A DNA stretch of 64,000 nucleotides from Haliangium sp050303215 (GTDB lineage Bacteria; Myxococcota_A; Polyangia; Haliangiales; Haliangiaceae). Where the stretch lies: the NCBI RefSeq assembly GCF_050303215.1, contig NZ_JBNLBH010000106.1:62001-126000 (forward strand), written 5' to 3'. Made by a program: the position numbers and the translations under genes. Positions 28,164 through 43,449 of this stretch are shown here, piece by piece. The notes beneath the pieces were generated by a model. The model ran no database searches and had not been told where the DNA came from. It saw only the letters and a program-made list of their open reading frames with translations. Within the stretch, counting starts at the first letter, position 1. Each line of letters begins with the position of its first letter.

Positions 28164-31100
28164 CTACTCGGCTGCGGGCAGGTCACGGCTCTGGATGATC
28201 GCGATGAACTTGCGCAGCCCGCGCTTCTCGTCGTCGATGAAGCCCGCGATCCCGCGGAAGAAGGCCTCATAGTCCGCGGGTGTGAACCGCTGCTCGAAGT
28301 CTTCGAAGGGCCGAGCGCGGTGGACCTCACCGATGCCGTCGATGAGCACGCTGATCGGCAACCGTCCCGAGGCCTGCTCGGTGAACATGTTGCGCACCGT
28401 CTGGGCCAGCACCCCCTCGCTGTCGACCGGGCCGACCGCGCCCGCGAGCGTCAGCAGCGGCACCAACCAGCCCTGGCTGGGCTCGATCAAGTCGCCGGCG
28501 GCCTGGCCTACGGTGACCACGTCGTCGTGGTCGCGCAGCGCGAGCTGGGCCAGGTCGGCCGTGGTCTGGACCATGGTCTGGAACGCCTCGGGATCTCGAC
28601 CCGCGTCGAGGGAGTAGTGCAGCATCCCCTCCAGCGCCTGGCGCGCGTCCGGGTTGTCGTTGAGGGCATCGACCAGATCGGACGCGCCGCCCACCATCGG
28701 GCCGGCCAGGAGCTCTTCCAGGTCGTCGGGCAGGTCTTGGGACAGCCACTGATCGCGGGTGCCGTCGGCGTCGTACACGGCCAAGCGCTCACGCAAGAAG
28801 TCGAGCATGATCAGGATCGCGCCCCGCACCCGCGGGTTGACGAAGCGCCACCGCGGAACCTGCTGATCCGGGGGCGCGTTGGGGTCGAAGTCGGGGTTGG
28901 GCTCGGCCCGCGCGAACACATCCACCGCGTTCCAGACCGCGTCGCCGAAATCCTCGCCGCGGGCGCCGCTGGCGTCGATGCCGTCGAGCACGGCCGTGAC
29001 CGACTGGGCCAGCAGGTGCCACGGCGCCAGCTCGGTGACCTCCACGCCGTTGGGCCGCGTGATCGTGGCCGCGCCTTGACGAGTGGTCAGCTCGGGCAGG
29101 GCCGTGAGCACGAAGCGGCCGGCGCCGCGCAAGATATCGGCCGTGCTCTTGCCGCCCGTGGTCACCGCGTTGAGGGTTGGTGCGTTCTCGACCAAGGCCC
29201 CCAGCAAGGCCCCACGATCGAAGACATCGACCAGGATGGGCTCGAACGAGGCCAGGTCGGAGGCGTAGGCGTAGCCCGGGCCGTCGGGGTCGGCCTGCTG
29301 GTGATCGGGCGAGTTCCGAGCCGGCCAGTGGTTGTGCAGGACCACCAGCAGATCGACGAAGAGCTGCTCGGCGTCATGGTCGGCGAAGGGCTGGGCCAGG
29401 GGCTGGATGAGATCGAACAGCTCGCCCAGCTCCCACGCCGGCAGGGTGCCCTTGTGCAGGTCCTCGATCGACTGGCCGTGGCGGTTGAGCACCGAATCGA
29501 ACACACCCGCGAGCGACGCCGGCCGCGGGTCCAGGAACAGCACCCGGTTGAGCGCCTGGGGCGTCGGGCAGTTGCCGAACCCGTTGATGCCGGACAAGAG
29601 TTGGAGCGCTTCATCGGAGGACAATGTCTCAAAGGTGGTGCTCTGCCAGTTGAAGGTAAGCCGGGCCTTGCGCACGAATTCACCACTGTTGGTGCCGGTG
29701 TCGCTGTTGTCGCAGAAGCCGAAGTCCACGCTGTCGTCGGCGTCGTGCAGGCGGGTGAAGAAGTCGCCGTTGGCGTCGCGGGCGAAGGTCAGGGCCTGGA
29801 CGTAGAACACCGCCAGGTTGTCGATCTGGATCAAGGCGTCACGGCCGGTCTCGGGCGGGGTGTCGGGATCACAGTCGTCGTAGGGCGGGGTAATGATCTG
29901 GCCGTCGTCGTCGAATACGAACATTGCGCCCTGCTTGTTGCACAGCTTGACCCCATTGGTATCGGCCAGCAGGTGCAACACCCGCTGGAAGATGGAGCGG
30001 TTGAAGCCGCTGTTGGGGCCGTCGCGGTTGACTTCGGTGCGGAAGCCGTCGGCGGGCAGGCCGGTGTCGAGGTAGACCACGGGCTGACCCGGGGCCGAGG
30101 CGTCGTAGCCGAATTGGTCGGCGTACTTCATGTAGTCGCGAAAGTAGGCGCCCAGCTCGGCCACGCGCGGGTCTTCCAGCGCGACCATCAGATCTTCCAG
30201 CAGCCCCGGGGTCTCGAGGATCTGAGTCAGCACCGGGACCAAGTCATCGAGCAGCGCGCTGTCGGCCTCGAGCTCGGCCCGCTCGCCCAGATCTCCCAGC
30301 ATGTCGGGCGTGCGCAGCGCGCTCACCACCGCCTCGGCGAGCTGAGCCGGCGCCTCGGGGTGATCGCGGAGCAGCACCTCGACCCAGTCCAGGGTGTCGG
30401 CGATCTCGGGGTCGCGCAGGACCTGAAGCCCGGCGTGGGTGAGGTCGAGCAGCGGCGCCTGGGTGGTGTCGAAGCCCTGGAAGGTGATCGACTCGCCGTT
30501 GTCGTAGTCGCGGGTGACCTCGGCGCGTGGACCCAGCAGCGGGGCCAGCCCGCGCAGTAGATCGATGGCCGTGCCCCGGTTGGGGTCGAGCAGGGCCGAG
30601 GCGTCGCGGCTCAGGTTGCCCAGCAGCGTGCGGTCGAGGTCGATGTAACGGTACAGGGGCGCGAAGCTGGTCTCGTCCTCGATGACGCGCCCGAACTCAT
30701 CGCGGCGGGTGCCGGTCGGATCCGGGTCGTCGGTGGGGAAGGGCGTGGGCACGGCCGCGAGGGCGCCGGAGGCGTCCACGAAGCGACCCAGCTCGTCGAC
30801 GTCGGCCAGGCCGTCGGCGTCGGTGTCGGCGAACGGTGGCGGCATGGTGCCGCCGGCAAGAGGTTCGACCACGGCCACGCCGCGCCGGTCGCGGGTCACC
30901 ACGTAGCTCGGGGTGCCCGTGCCAAGCTCGTCGCGTTCGCGCAGGAGCAGGTCGGTGGCCAGGTTGCCGAACAGGTTGGGGTCGGCAGGATCGGCCGGGA
31001 CCTCGAGGTTGCGGAGCTCGATCGCGGCCCCCGCGGCGGCGGCCAGCAGGGCGGCGTGGGCGCCTCCACCGGGGGCGATCTCGGCGCTGGTGTGCAGCAG

Positions 31101-31661
31101 CAGGTCGCGGAGCTGGGGCGCCGACAGCACTGATGCCAGGGCGCCATTGCTGTCCGGGGTATAGCCGTCGCGCACGCTCAGGCGCTCGAACACGGCCGCC
31201 ACCTCGGTGCGCGGGGCCAGATCGAGCAGCATGTCGCGCAAGGCCTCGACCCCGCGAGTGGTCGTGCCATCGTCATAGGCGGCCAGGAACGGCGCCGAGG
31301 TGGCGTAGGCCTGGAGGTCGTCGAGCAGGCTCTCGGGCCACATCGCGTCGATGGCGTCGGCCATCTCGGTGCGCTGGGCCAACAGGGCCGCGAGCTGGGG
31401 CGGGGCCTCGGCCGGGGTCGGCGCCTGGCCGCGGCAGGCCGCCCGGAAGCGATCGCCGCGCACGTCCACGGTCGCGCCGCCGGCCTCGAGTTCGTCGAGG
31501 TAGGCCATGCGCTTGCACACCAGCGTGACCAGCGTGGTGCCGAAGCTGCCTTCGTCCACGCTGGTGCGGGAGGTGTCCAGCGACTGACACCCTGCTGCGC
31601 CCAGCGCGCTCACGGCCGTGACGGCCAACCATGCCAGCGGCGACCTGGTGTTCATGTTCAT
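28164..31661 (-). CDS. Giant lipoprotein of unknown function
   Basis: 1165 residues with a type II signal peptide (ALGAAGC). The mature protein has no family that I recognise. It is acidic and mostly helical, with one short calcium-loop-like DTDADGLADVDE stretch near residue 275 and several Cys between residues 560 and 720. Long helical repeats such as LLDLAPRTEVAAVF and LEGMLHYSLDAGRD suggest an alpha-solenoid. Proteins of this size and type are frequent in myxobacterial genomes. The neighbours give no clue. It is divergent, over 446 bp, from the huge OmpA-fusion gene. Confidence 0.8.
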   Translation of the reverse strand: MNMNTRSPLAWLAVTAVSALGAAGCQSLDTSRTSVDEGSFGTTLVTLVCKRMAYLDELEAGGATVDVRGDRFRAACRGQAPTPAEAPPQLAALLAQRTEMADAIDAMWPESLLDDLQAYATSAPFLAAYDDGTTTRGVEALRDMLLDLAPRTEVAAVFERLSVRDGYTPDSNGALASVLSAPQLRDLLLHTSAEIAPGGGAHAALLAAAAGAAIELRNLEVPADPADPNLFGNLATDLLLRERDELGTGTPSYVVTRDRRGVAVVEPLAGGTMPPPFADTDADGLADVDELGRFVDASGALAAVPTPFPTDDPDPTGTRRDEFGRVIEDETSFAPLYRYIDLDRTLLGNLSRDASALLDPNRGTAIDLLRGLAPLLGPRAEVTRDYDNGESITFQGFDTTQAPLLDLTHAGLQVLRDPEIADTLDWVEVLLRDHPEAPAQLAEAVVSALRTPDMLGDLGERAELEADSALLDDLVPVLTQILETPGLLEDLMVALEDPRVAELGAYFRDYMKYADQFGYDASAPGQPVVYLDTGLPADGFRTEVNRDGPNSGFNRSIFQRVLHLLADTNGVKLCNKQGAMFVFDDDGQIITPPYDDCDPDTPPETGRDALIQIDNLAVFYVQALTFARDANGDFFTRLHDADDSVDFGFCDNSDTGTNSGEFVRKARLTFNWQSTTFETLSSDEALQLLSGINGFGNCPTPQALNRVLFLDPRPASLAGVFDSVLNRHGQSIEDLHKGTLPAWELGELFDLIQPLAQPFADHDAEQLFVDLLVVLHNHWPARNSPDHQQADPDGPGYAYASDLASFEPILVDVFDRGALLGALVENAPTLNAVTTGGKSTADILRGAGRFVLTALPELTTRQGAATITRPNGVEVTELAPWHLLAQSVTAVLDGIDASGARGEDFGDAVWNAVDVFARAEPNPDFDPNAPPDQQVPRWRFVNPRVRGAILIMLDFLRERLAVYDADGTRDQWLSQDLPDDLEELLAGPMVGGASDLVDALNDNPDARQALEGMLHYSLDAGRDPEAFQTMVQTTADLAQLALRDHDDVVTVGQAAGDLIEPSQGWLVPLLTLAGAVGPVDSEGVLAQTVRNMFTEQASGRLPISVLIDGIGEVHRARPFEDFEQRFTPADYEAFFRGIAGFIDDEKRGLRKFIAIIQSRDLPAAE

Positions 31662-32107
31662 GACAGGTCAGGGTACGAGGCCGGCGGGGGAACTTCAAGT
31701 CACTGGCTCGCCGCAGAAGGCGACCCAGAATGAGGCGGTCGGGCCTGCCGCGAGCGGGTGAGTGTCTGGGTGTCGCCCGAGCGCGAGTCATTGGTCGGAG
31801 CAGCGCGGCGGTCGTCACGCATCACAGCGGCGGGTGTGCACGTGGGTCGTGGAGCGCTCACGTATGGATTGGCCGGACACCATGGCGGCGTGATCACCGC
31901 CGCGACGTCCAGTTGTCCCATGCTGGAACAGATATCGGTCTCGTGTGACGAAAAAAGAATCATCGGCACTAATTTAGTGATCCGAAAAACGTCAGGACGC
32001 ACAGCAGGCTGTGTAACCATTGTGTGGTCGGAGGCAGAGGCGTGCCCAGGTGCGCTCGCCCGACCGCGTTGCCTAGGGAGATCCACGAAACGGAGACGAG
32101 TAAACTC
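31662..32107. other. Divergent intergenic region between two giant surface-protein genes
   Basis: 446 bp without a convincing gene. The right half is AT-rich (31940-32030) and contains a perfect palindrome at 31967-31979 that may control one or both flanking genes. A weak ribosome binding site (ggagacgag) precedes 32108. Confidence 0.5.
31967..31979. promoter_or_regulatory. Perfect 6-1-6 palindrome in a divergent promoter region
   Basis: CACTAA, central T, TTAGTG, in the AT-rich part of the intergenic region. A candidate operator; the cognate regulator is unknown. Confidence 0.4.
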
Positions 32108-37096
<4,989 letters not shown>

Positions 37097-37121
37097 TCGG
37101 GTCTCCCTGTCCCATTGAATG

Positions 37122-37155
37122 ACCGGCGAGGGTGCGGTGCCGCATCCTCGCCGGT
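37122..37155. terminator. Long hairpin between convergent genes
   Basis: A 10-bp stem ACCGGCGAGG (37122-37131) with CCTCGCCGGT (37146-37155) is extended by a G-T wobble and TGCGG/CCGCA around a tiny loop, giving about 16 paired bases. There is no T-run. It lies midway between the stops of the OmpA-fusion gene and cofH and probably acts as a bidirectional terminator. Confidence 0.6.
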
Positions 37156-37183
37156 GCTGCGTTGGGGCGGCAGGCGGCCGCTC

Positions 37184-38517
<1,334 letters not shown>

Positions 38518-38521
<4 letters not shown>

Positions 38522-39753
38522 GGCTGTGTCTCCGCGGCGGCGTGCAGGGTCGCGGCCAGGTGGTCGAGCCGGGGCGCGGCGGCGCGAATGTGGGCCTGCA
38601 TGACCGCGGGCACGAACCCGGGCCGGTCGAGGAAGCCGGCGTGCACGGGCGGTCGAGGCGTGAGTGAGAAGCCCGCGCGCGCGCACGCGGCCGCAAGCTG
38701 GTCGAGGTGGGGCCAGGGGTAGCCGGGGCTGATGTAGTCCGGCGTCAGCGGCGAGATGCCGCCAAAGTCGCTCACCCCGGCGGCCAGCATCGCCTTCACC
38801 GAGCCCGGGGTCAGGTTGGGCGGGACCTGCACCGCGACCTCGTCGTCGAGGATCACGCGCGCCAGCGCGATCGCGCGCAGGAGCTCGCGCTCGCCGGGCT
38901 CGGGGGCCGCGCTCATGGGCACGTCGGGGCGGGCCCGGAAGCTCTGCACGATGACCTCCTGGATGTGGCCGTGGCGGCGGTGCAGGTCGCGGATGGCCAG
39001 CAGCGCCTCGACCCGCTCGACCTCGGTCTCGCCGATGCCCACCAGGATCCCGGTGGTGAAGGGGATGCCCAGGGCGCCGGCCTGGTCGATCATGGCCAGA
39101 CGCACGGCCGGACGCTTGTCCGGGGCTCGGTGGTGGGGCATGCCGCGCTGGCACAGACGCTCGCTGGCGCTCTCCAGCATGAGCCCGAGGCTGGCGTTCA
39201 CCGGGGCCAGCCGGCGCATCTCCTCGGCCGACAGGATGCCGGCGTTGGTGTGCGGCAGCAGGCCCATGTCGAGAGCCCGCTCGCAGGCCCACACCAGATA
39301 CTCGACGGTGCTGCCGTGACCCCACTCGGCCAGGGTCTGGCGATAGCCGGCAAACACCCGCTCGGGGCTGTCGCCCAGGCACAGCAGGGCCTCCACGCAG
39401 CCGAGCTCACGGCCGCGCCCGAGCCACGACTCGATCTCGTCCGGGCGCATGGTCCACTCGCCGGCCTGCCCGGGCGAGCGTCGGAACGAGCAGTAATCGC
39501 AGGCGTTCTTGCACAGGTTGGTGACGGGCAGGAACACCTTGGGCGAGAACCAGGCGGTGCGGCCCCAGCGGGCGTCGCGGCGGGCTCCGGCGGCTGCCGT
39601 CAGCTCGTCGGCCAGCGCGTCGAGGTGGCCTTGGCCGCGGTCGTCACCGTGGTCATGGGGAGCGGCCGCGAACGCCGCCGCGAGGGAGAGGGCGGCGGCC
39701 GCGTCCACGGGACCCCGGGCCGCGGCCGCCACGGCGTCATCGAGCACACTCAC
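38518..39753 (-). CDS. cofG: FO synthase subunit 1 (CofG), radical SAM
   Basis: 411 residues with the radical SAM motif C81-x3-C85-x2-C88 (CKNACDYC) in the CofG context FLPVTNLCKN and CSFRRSPGQ. TNAGILSAEEM, LGLMLESASERL and the C-terminal DFGGISPLTPDYI segment are also CofG-typical. It starts at a GTG (39753) that overlaps the stop of the upstream membrane-protein gene (GTGA) and itself overlaps cofH, so all three are translationally coupled. It acts in the first committed step of F420 biosynthesis, in the cytoplasm. Confidence 0.93.
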
Positions 39754-40082
39754 GAGAACACGCCCCCGGCCTTGCTCACGCGCTTCTGGGACACGGCGGA
39801 AGGGGCGTGGCCCTTGCGAGGCGGGGGCGGCGGCGGTGGTGGCTCGGCCTCTGCTCCGAGGTCAGCCTCGGTCATGATGCCCCGCGGCGCGCTCAGGCCG
39901 CACCACGCGATGGCCACGGCGAGCAGCACCGCCAGCAGCGCGTCGCCGGCGTCGCGGCCGGGCTGGGACAGGAGATAGCCGGCCAGCCCACCCACACCGG
40001 CGCCGAAGGGCATCGTGAACCACCACGGGAGCTTGTCGAGGATGGTCGGTCCTGGGATGATGCGAAACGGCACGGCGCACAT
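39750..40082 (-). CDS. Small membrane protein coupled to cofG
   Basis: 110 residues starting at the ATG at 40082. Two hydrophobic segments (TMPFGAGVGGLAGYLLS and ALLAVLLAVAIAWCGLSA) suggest a helical hairpin in the inner membrane, followed by a cytoplasmic tail with eight consecutive Pro and a basic stretch. I do not recognise the family. The stop overlaps the cofG start by GTGA, which makes it the first gene of the F420 operon. The coupling suggests a related role, such as anchoring an F420-dependent enzyme; this is inference only. Confidence 0.72.
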   Translation of the reverse strand: MCAVPFRIIPGPTILDKLPWWFTMPFGAGVGGLAGYLLSQPGRDAGDALLAVLLAVAIAWCGLSAPRGIMTEADLGAEAEPPPPPPPPRKGHAPSAVSQKRVSKAGGVFS

Positions 40083-40134
40083 TGTTGCCCGTCCGCGATC
40101 GCGAAGCAACCACCGCCGGTAGCGAGGAGATTTC

Positions 40135-40485
40135 ATGCCAGTCGAGGTCAAGACCAAATCGGGACAGACCTTCTTCGTCGAGACCGAGGCTGTTTCGGCC
40201 CCGGCCCGCGGGCCTAGCGGGGACGCCGTCCTGTTGCCGGACGGACAGGCCATGGGCGTGGGCGACGATCTCCACCCGACCATGTTCGACAAGGCGGTCG
40301 GAATCCTCCAGAGCGTGGCCCAGGACGTCAGCGACGGCCTGGAGGGCATCGATCCGCGCCCGACCGAGGTCGAGATGAGCGTGGACATCGGCTTCGACGC
40401 CAGCGGCAACGTGTGGATCTTCAAGGGCGGCACCAAGGCCAGCCTGCGCCTGGTCCTGCGCTGGAAGCAGCCGCCGCAGGGCTGA
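40135..40485 (+). CDS. Trypsin-co-occurring domain (Trypco1, CU044_2847-like) protein
   Basis: A 116-residue soluble protein starting at the ATG at 40135 behind gaggag. The fold signature of Trypco1 is visible: an N-terminal beta strand pair, a central helix FDKAVGILQSVAQDVSDGL, then PTEVEMSVDIGFDASGNVWI and a C-terminal strand LRLVLRW. Trypco1 is named for its association with trypsin-like proteases in NTPase-linked conflict systems (work of Aravind and colleagues). Here the very next gene encodes a trypsin-like protease, 190 bp on. The cytoplasmic domain and the exported protease would be in different compartments, so direct partnership is uncertain. Confidence 0.78.
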   Translation: MPVEVKTKSGQTFFVETEAVSAPARGPSGDAVLLPDGQAMGVGDDLHPTMFDKAVGILQSVAQDVSDGLEGIDPRPTEVEMSVDIGFDASGNVWIFKGGTKASLRLVLRWKQPPQG

Positions 40486-40675
40486 GCGAACCAGGGTTCG
40501 TCGGCGCCGATTCAGACGTCGGCGTCACCGGGTGATCACGGGGATCGGCCACCGCTCGTCGGCGGCTGGGTTCGGGTTCGGCGTGCGCCGAGCGCCGCCC
40601 GCAACGGCCGGCGATGTGACCGGTGCGGTTTGTTCACCCGCGGGGATGCTCTACAGTAGGTACGGAGCTCCAACG

Positions 40676-41914
40676 ATGTACGTCCATGGTTCATCCTTCG
40701 TTCGCGCCGTCGGCCTCTGCGCGCTCGGCGCGTGTGTGCTCGCTGGGGTGTCGCTCTCGGCTGGCTGCGCGCCCGACGCCTGGTTCGGCTCCGAGAAGTA
40801 CTGCGGCGACACCCGCAAGGCGAACAAGGTCTACAACGGCACGCTGCTGCCCACCCACGTCCCGCTCTCGCCGGCGCAGATGCCGGCCATCGGCAGCTTT
40901 CGGCTGTGCAGCGGCACCTTGGTCGCGCCCACCTGGGTGCTGACGGCCGAGCACTGCGGACTGGAGGCCGGGGTGCAGTTCTGCCTGGGCAGCGATCCCG
41001 AAAACCCCGACAAGTGCATCACCTCCATCCGCGTCATCAACAACCCCGATGCGGACATGACCCTGGTCGAGTTGGCCGAGGACGCCCGCGGGCGCCTCGA
41101 GGTGACCCCGATAACGGTCTTCGCCGACGACCTCGGGTCCGAGTGGATCGGCCGCTTGGCCGAGGCGGCCGGCTACGGCCAGACCGAGACCGGCGGCATT
41201 GGTACCCGCTACTTCACGGCCGAGCCGATCGTGTCGCTCGAGCGCGGCTACGTGACCATCGACGGCGAGGGCGAGCGCGGGGTGTGTTTTGGCGACTCCG
41301 GAGGGCCGGCGTTGGTCATCGCCGATGACGGCACCGTGCGCGTGGCCGGGGTCCTGTCCAACGGCGACGACTCCTGTCTGGGCCGCGACAACTTCACCCG
41401 CGTCGATCTGCAGCGCGACTGGATCGAGCAGTACATCGGCGCTATCGGCGACCCGGACGCCCAGAACTGTGGCCAGTTCGGGCGCGAGGGCCGGTGCGTC
41501 GACGGGCGCGCCATCTGGTGCGGCCAGGGCCGGGTCCAGACCGAGGAGTGCAGCGACGGGGCGGCCTGCGGCTGGGACGACGTCGCGGCCGGGTTCCGCT
41601 GCATCACCGGGCCCGATCCCTGCGAGGGCTTCGACTCGGTGGGCGGCTGCGACGGCGCCCTGGCCCGCTGGTGCGAGGGCGGCGAGCCGCGCCTGCGCGA
41701 CTGCGGCGCGTGCGGACAGACCTGCGTGAGCTCGGTGACCGGGGTCGGCGCGTACTGCGTGGACGACGCCTGCGGCGGGCTCGACTACCTGGGCCGCTGC
41801 GACGGCAACGTGGCCGAGTGGTGCGTAGACGGCGAGATCGCGCGCCGCGACTGCGCCATCGACGGCGGCACCTGCGGGTTCATCAACGAAGAAGTCGGCT
41901 ACTACTGCCAGTAG
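40676..41914 (+). CDS. Secreted trypsin-like serine protease with Cys-rich C-terminal repeats
   Basis: 412 residues from the ATG at 40676. The signal peptide ends in LSAGC (Cys31), a plausible lipobox. An S1A domain follows, with His93 (TAEHC), Asp127 (DADMTLVEL) and Ser208 (FGDSGGP). After residue 270 there are three Cys-rich repeats of about 45 residues of the form C-x-G-x5-G-x-C-D-G-x5-WC-x-G-x7-C, common at the C-termini of myxobacterial surface proteins. It acts outside the cytoplasm. The substrate is unknown. The Trypco1 gene lies just upstream on the same strand. Confidence 0.88.
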   Translation: MYVHGSSFVRAVGLCALGACVLAGVSLSAGCAPDAWFGSEKYCGDTRKANKVYNGTLLPTHVPLSPAQMPAIGSFRLCSGTLVAPTWVLTAEHCGLEAGVQFCLGSDPENPDKCITSIRVINNPDADMTLVELAEDARGRLEVTPITVFADDLGSEWIGRLAEAAGYGQTETGGIGTRYFTAEPIVSLERGYVTIDGEGERGVCFGDSGGPALVIADDGTVRVAGVLSNGDDSCLGRDNFTRVDLQRDWIEQYIGAIGDPDAQNCGQFGREGRCVDGRAIWCGQGRVQTEECSDGAACGWDDVAAGFRCITGPDPCEGFDSVGGCDGALARWCEGGEPRLRDCGACGQTCVSSVTGVGAYCVDDACGGLDYLGRCDGNVAEWCVDGEIARRDCAIDGGTCGFINEEVGYYCQ

Positions 41915-41938
41915 GGTCGAGCCGGGCGATCTACCGAG

Positions 41939-42949
41939 TTACGGCGGGGACGCGGCCGCGCGCGAGCCGCCCCCGATGGCGCCCAGGAACGAACGCGCGC
42001 GCTCGGCCCAGTCGCTGTCGCCATCGAGCTCCAGGTAGCGCTCGAGGTGTCGGCGGGCCTGGTTGAGCCCGCCCACCCGGGCCAGCACCAGGCCCAGATT
42101 GTAGTGGGCGTCGGCGAACTCGGGGTGGGTCCAGCACACCCGCCGCAGCTCGGCGATGGCCAACTCGGTCTCGCCCAGGTCTTCGAGCAGGTTGCCCAGG
42201 TTGAAGCGAGCCTCGGCCTGGGCGGGCTCGAGCTCGAGCGCGTGCTCGTAGGCGTCGCGGGCGCCCATCAGGTCGCCGCTGCGGTAGAGCAGGTTGCCCA
42301 GGTTGGTGTGGGCCGAGGCCAGCGACGGCTGGCGGGCGATGGCCTGGCGATACAGCTCGGTGGCCAGTTCGGTCTCGCCCTGGGCTTCGGCCTCGCAGCC
42401 CTGCACGAAGCACTGGTAGCCGGTGGCCGGCTCGCCGGGCTCGGTGGGTGCTCGATCCGGGTCTGCCGAGGCGCTGTGAGCGTCGCTGTCGGTCTGGTCG
42501 GTCGCGGCGTGGTCGGCCGGGGTCGCTTCGGCCTCGGCGGCGTGCGCAGCGTCAGGCAGCGGGGCGACGTGGCCGAGCTCGCGCGACAGCGCCTCGACCG
42601 CGAAGCTCATGACCACCTGGCCCGAGGTCGGCTCGAACGCCATGCCCCGGTCCACGGCGACCACGTTCTCGCCGTCCGACACGATGTGCATCTTGCTGGC
42701 GGGGTGGGTCACGTCGGGCAGCAGGGCGCGCAGGGCGTCGAGGTTCTTGCGCACCTTCTGCACCGACAAGCCGGCGTCGAGCAGGCCCTTGGCCGCGCGC
42801 ACGGCGACCAGGTCGCGGAAGGTGTAGTACATGCGGCCGCGCCGGCGCTCGCTGGGGTTCACGAACCCGGTCTGGGCCCAGTAGCGCAGCCGCGACTCTT
42901 CGAGCCCGAAGATCTGGGCCACGTCTTTGATGCTGTACAGGTCGCTCAC
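41939..42949 (-). CDS. MerR-type regulator fused to TPR repeats
   Basis: 336 residues. The GTG start at 42949 follows caggag and overlaps the stop of the upstream gene (GTGA). Residues 1-75 form a MerR helix-turn-helix (YSIKDVAQIFGLEESRLRYW). A middle region and an acidic, low-complexity Asp/Ala-rich linker follow. The C-terminus has at least four tetratricopeptide repeats (SAHTNLGNLLYRSGDLMGA, EARFNLGNLLEDLGETELA, DAHYNLGLVLARVGGLNQA). The TPR part probably senses or recruits a partner protein rather than a metal; no Cys metal-binding loop is present. Coupling to the upstream gene suggests the two products work together. Confidence 0.87.
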   Translation of the reverse strand: MSDLYSIKDVAQIFGLEESRLRYWAQTGFVNPSERRRGRMYYTFRDLVAVRAAKGLLDAGLSVQKVRKNLDALRALLPDVTHPASKMHIVSDGENVVAVDRGMAFEPTSGQVVMSFAVEALSRELGHVAPLPDAAHAAEAEATPADHAATDQTDSDAHSASADPDRAPTEPGEPATGYQCFVQGCEAEAQGETELATELYRQAIARQPSLASAHTNLGNLLYRSGDLMGARDAYEHALELEPAQAEARFNLGNLLEDLGETELAIAELRRVCWTHPEFADAHYNLGLVLARVGGLNQARRHLERYLELDGDSDWAERARSFLGAIGGGSRAAASPP

Positions 42950-43449
42950 GACATCTCCTGGATTTGTGCTTCGACGCGTGCCTCGACGTCCACGTCGAGA
43001 TAGAAGTGACGGCCGTTGCGGCGCACCCGCAGGTCCACCTGGGGCGCACCCAGAGCCCGGCCCGACAGCCGAGCGGCCTCGGCGATGCCCAGGCTGTGAG
43101 CCTGGTCGCGAATCATGGTGTCCGCGGCCAGGAGCGCCTCTAGGTCTCGGGCCGTGGCCACATCGCACTCCTCGCTGACCTGGTCGCTCACCCGGGCCAG
43201 GTCGGCCGTAATCATGGTCGAACCATAGTAATAGTCGCCGCTGATCTGGCCCTCGGACAGTACCCCCGAGGCGCCCATGAGGATCTCGACCGCGGCCGGG
43301 CTCAGGCGCACCCGGATCTCGCGCTCGAACAGCGACACCCGCCGCGCCTGCCGCATGGGCTTGCGCCGCGGGATCACCACCGCCCGCCGGATCCGAGCTC
43401 GGGGCGGCTGGGCCGGCCCGGGCCGGCGCGGAGGAGAACTCTTGCTCAT
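42946..43449 (-). CDS. Unrecognised protein coupled to the MerR-TPR regulator
   Basis: 167 residues from the ATG at 43449. The first 45 residues are very basic and Pro-rich; the rest is a compact domain with REIRVRLSPAAVEILMG, ITADLARVSDQVSEECD and a C-terminal FYLDVDVEARVEAQIQ. I do not recognise a family. The GTGA overlap with the MerR-TPR gene argues for a functional pair, for example a regulator and its modulator. A stretch ASGVLSEGQISGDYYYGS contains an unusual run of three Tyr. Confidence 0.7.
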   Translation of the reverse strand: MSKSSPPRRPGPAQPPRARIRRAVVIPRRKPMRQARRVSLFEREIRVRLSPAAVEILMGASGVLSEGQISGDYYYGSTMITADLARVSDQVSEECDVATARDLEALLAADTMIRDQAHSLGIAEAARLSGRALGAPQVDLRVRRNGRHFYLDVDVEARVEAQIQEMS

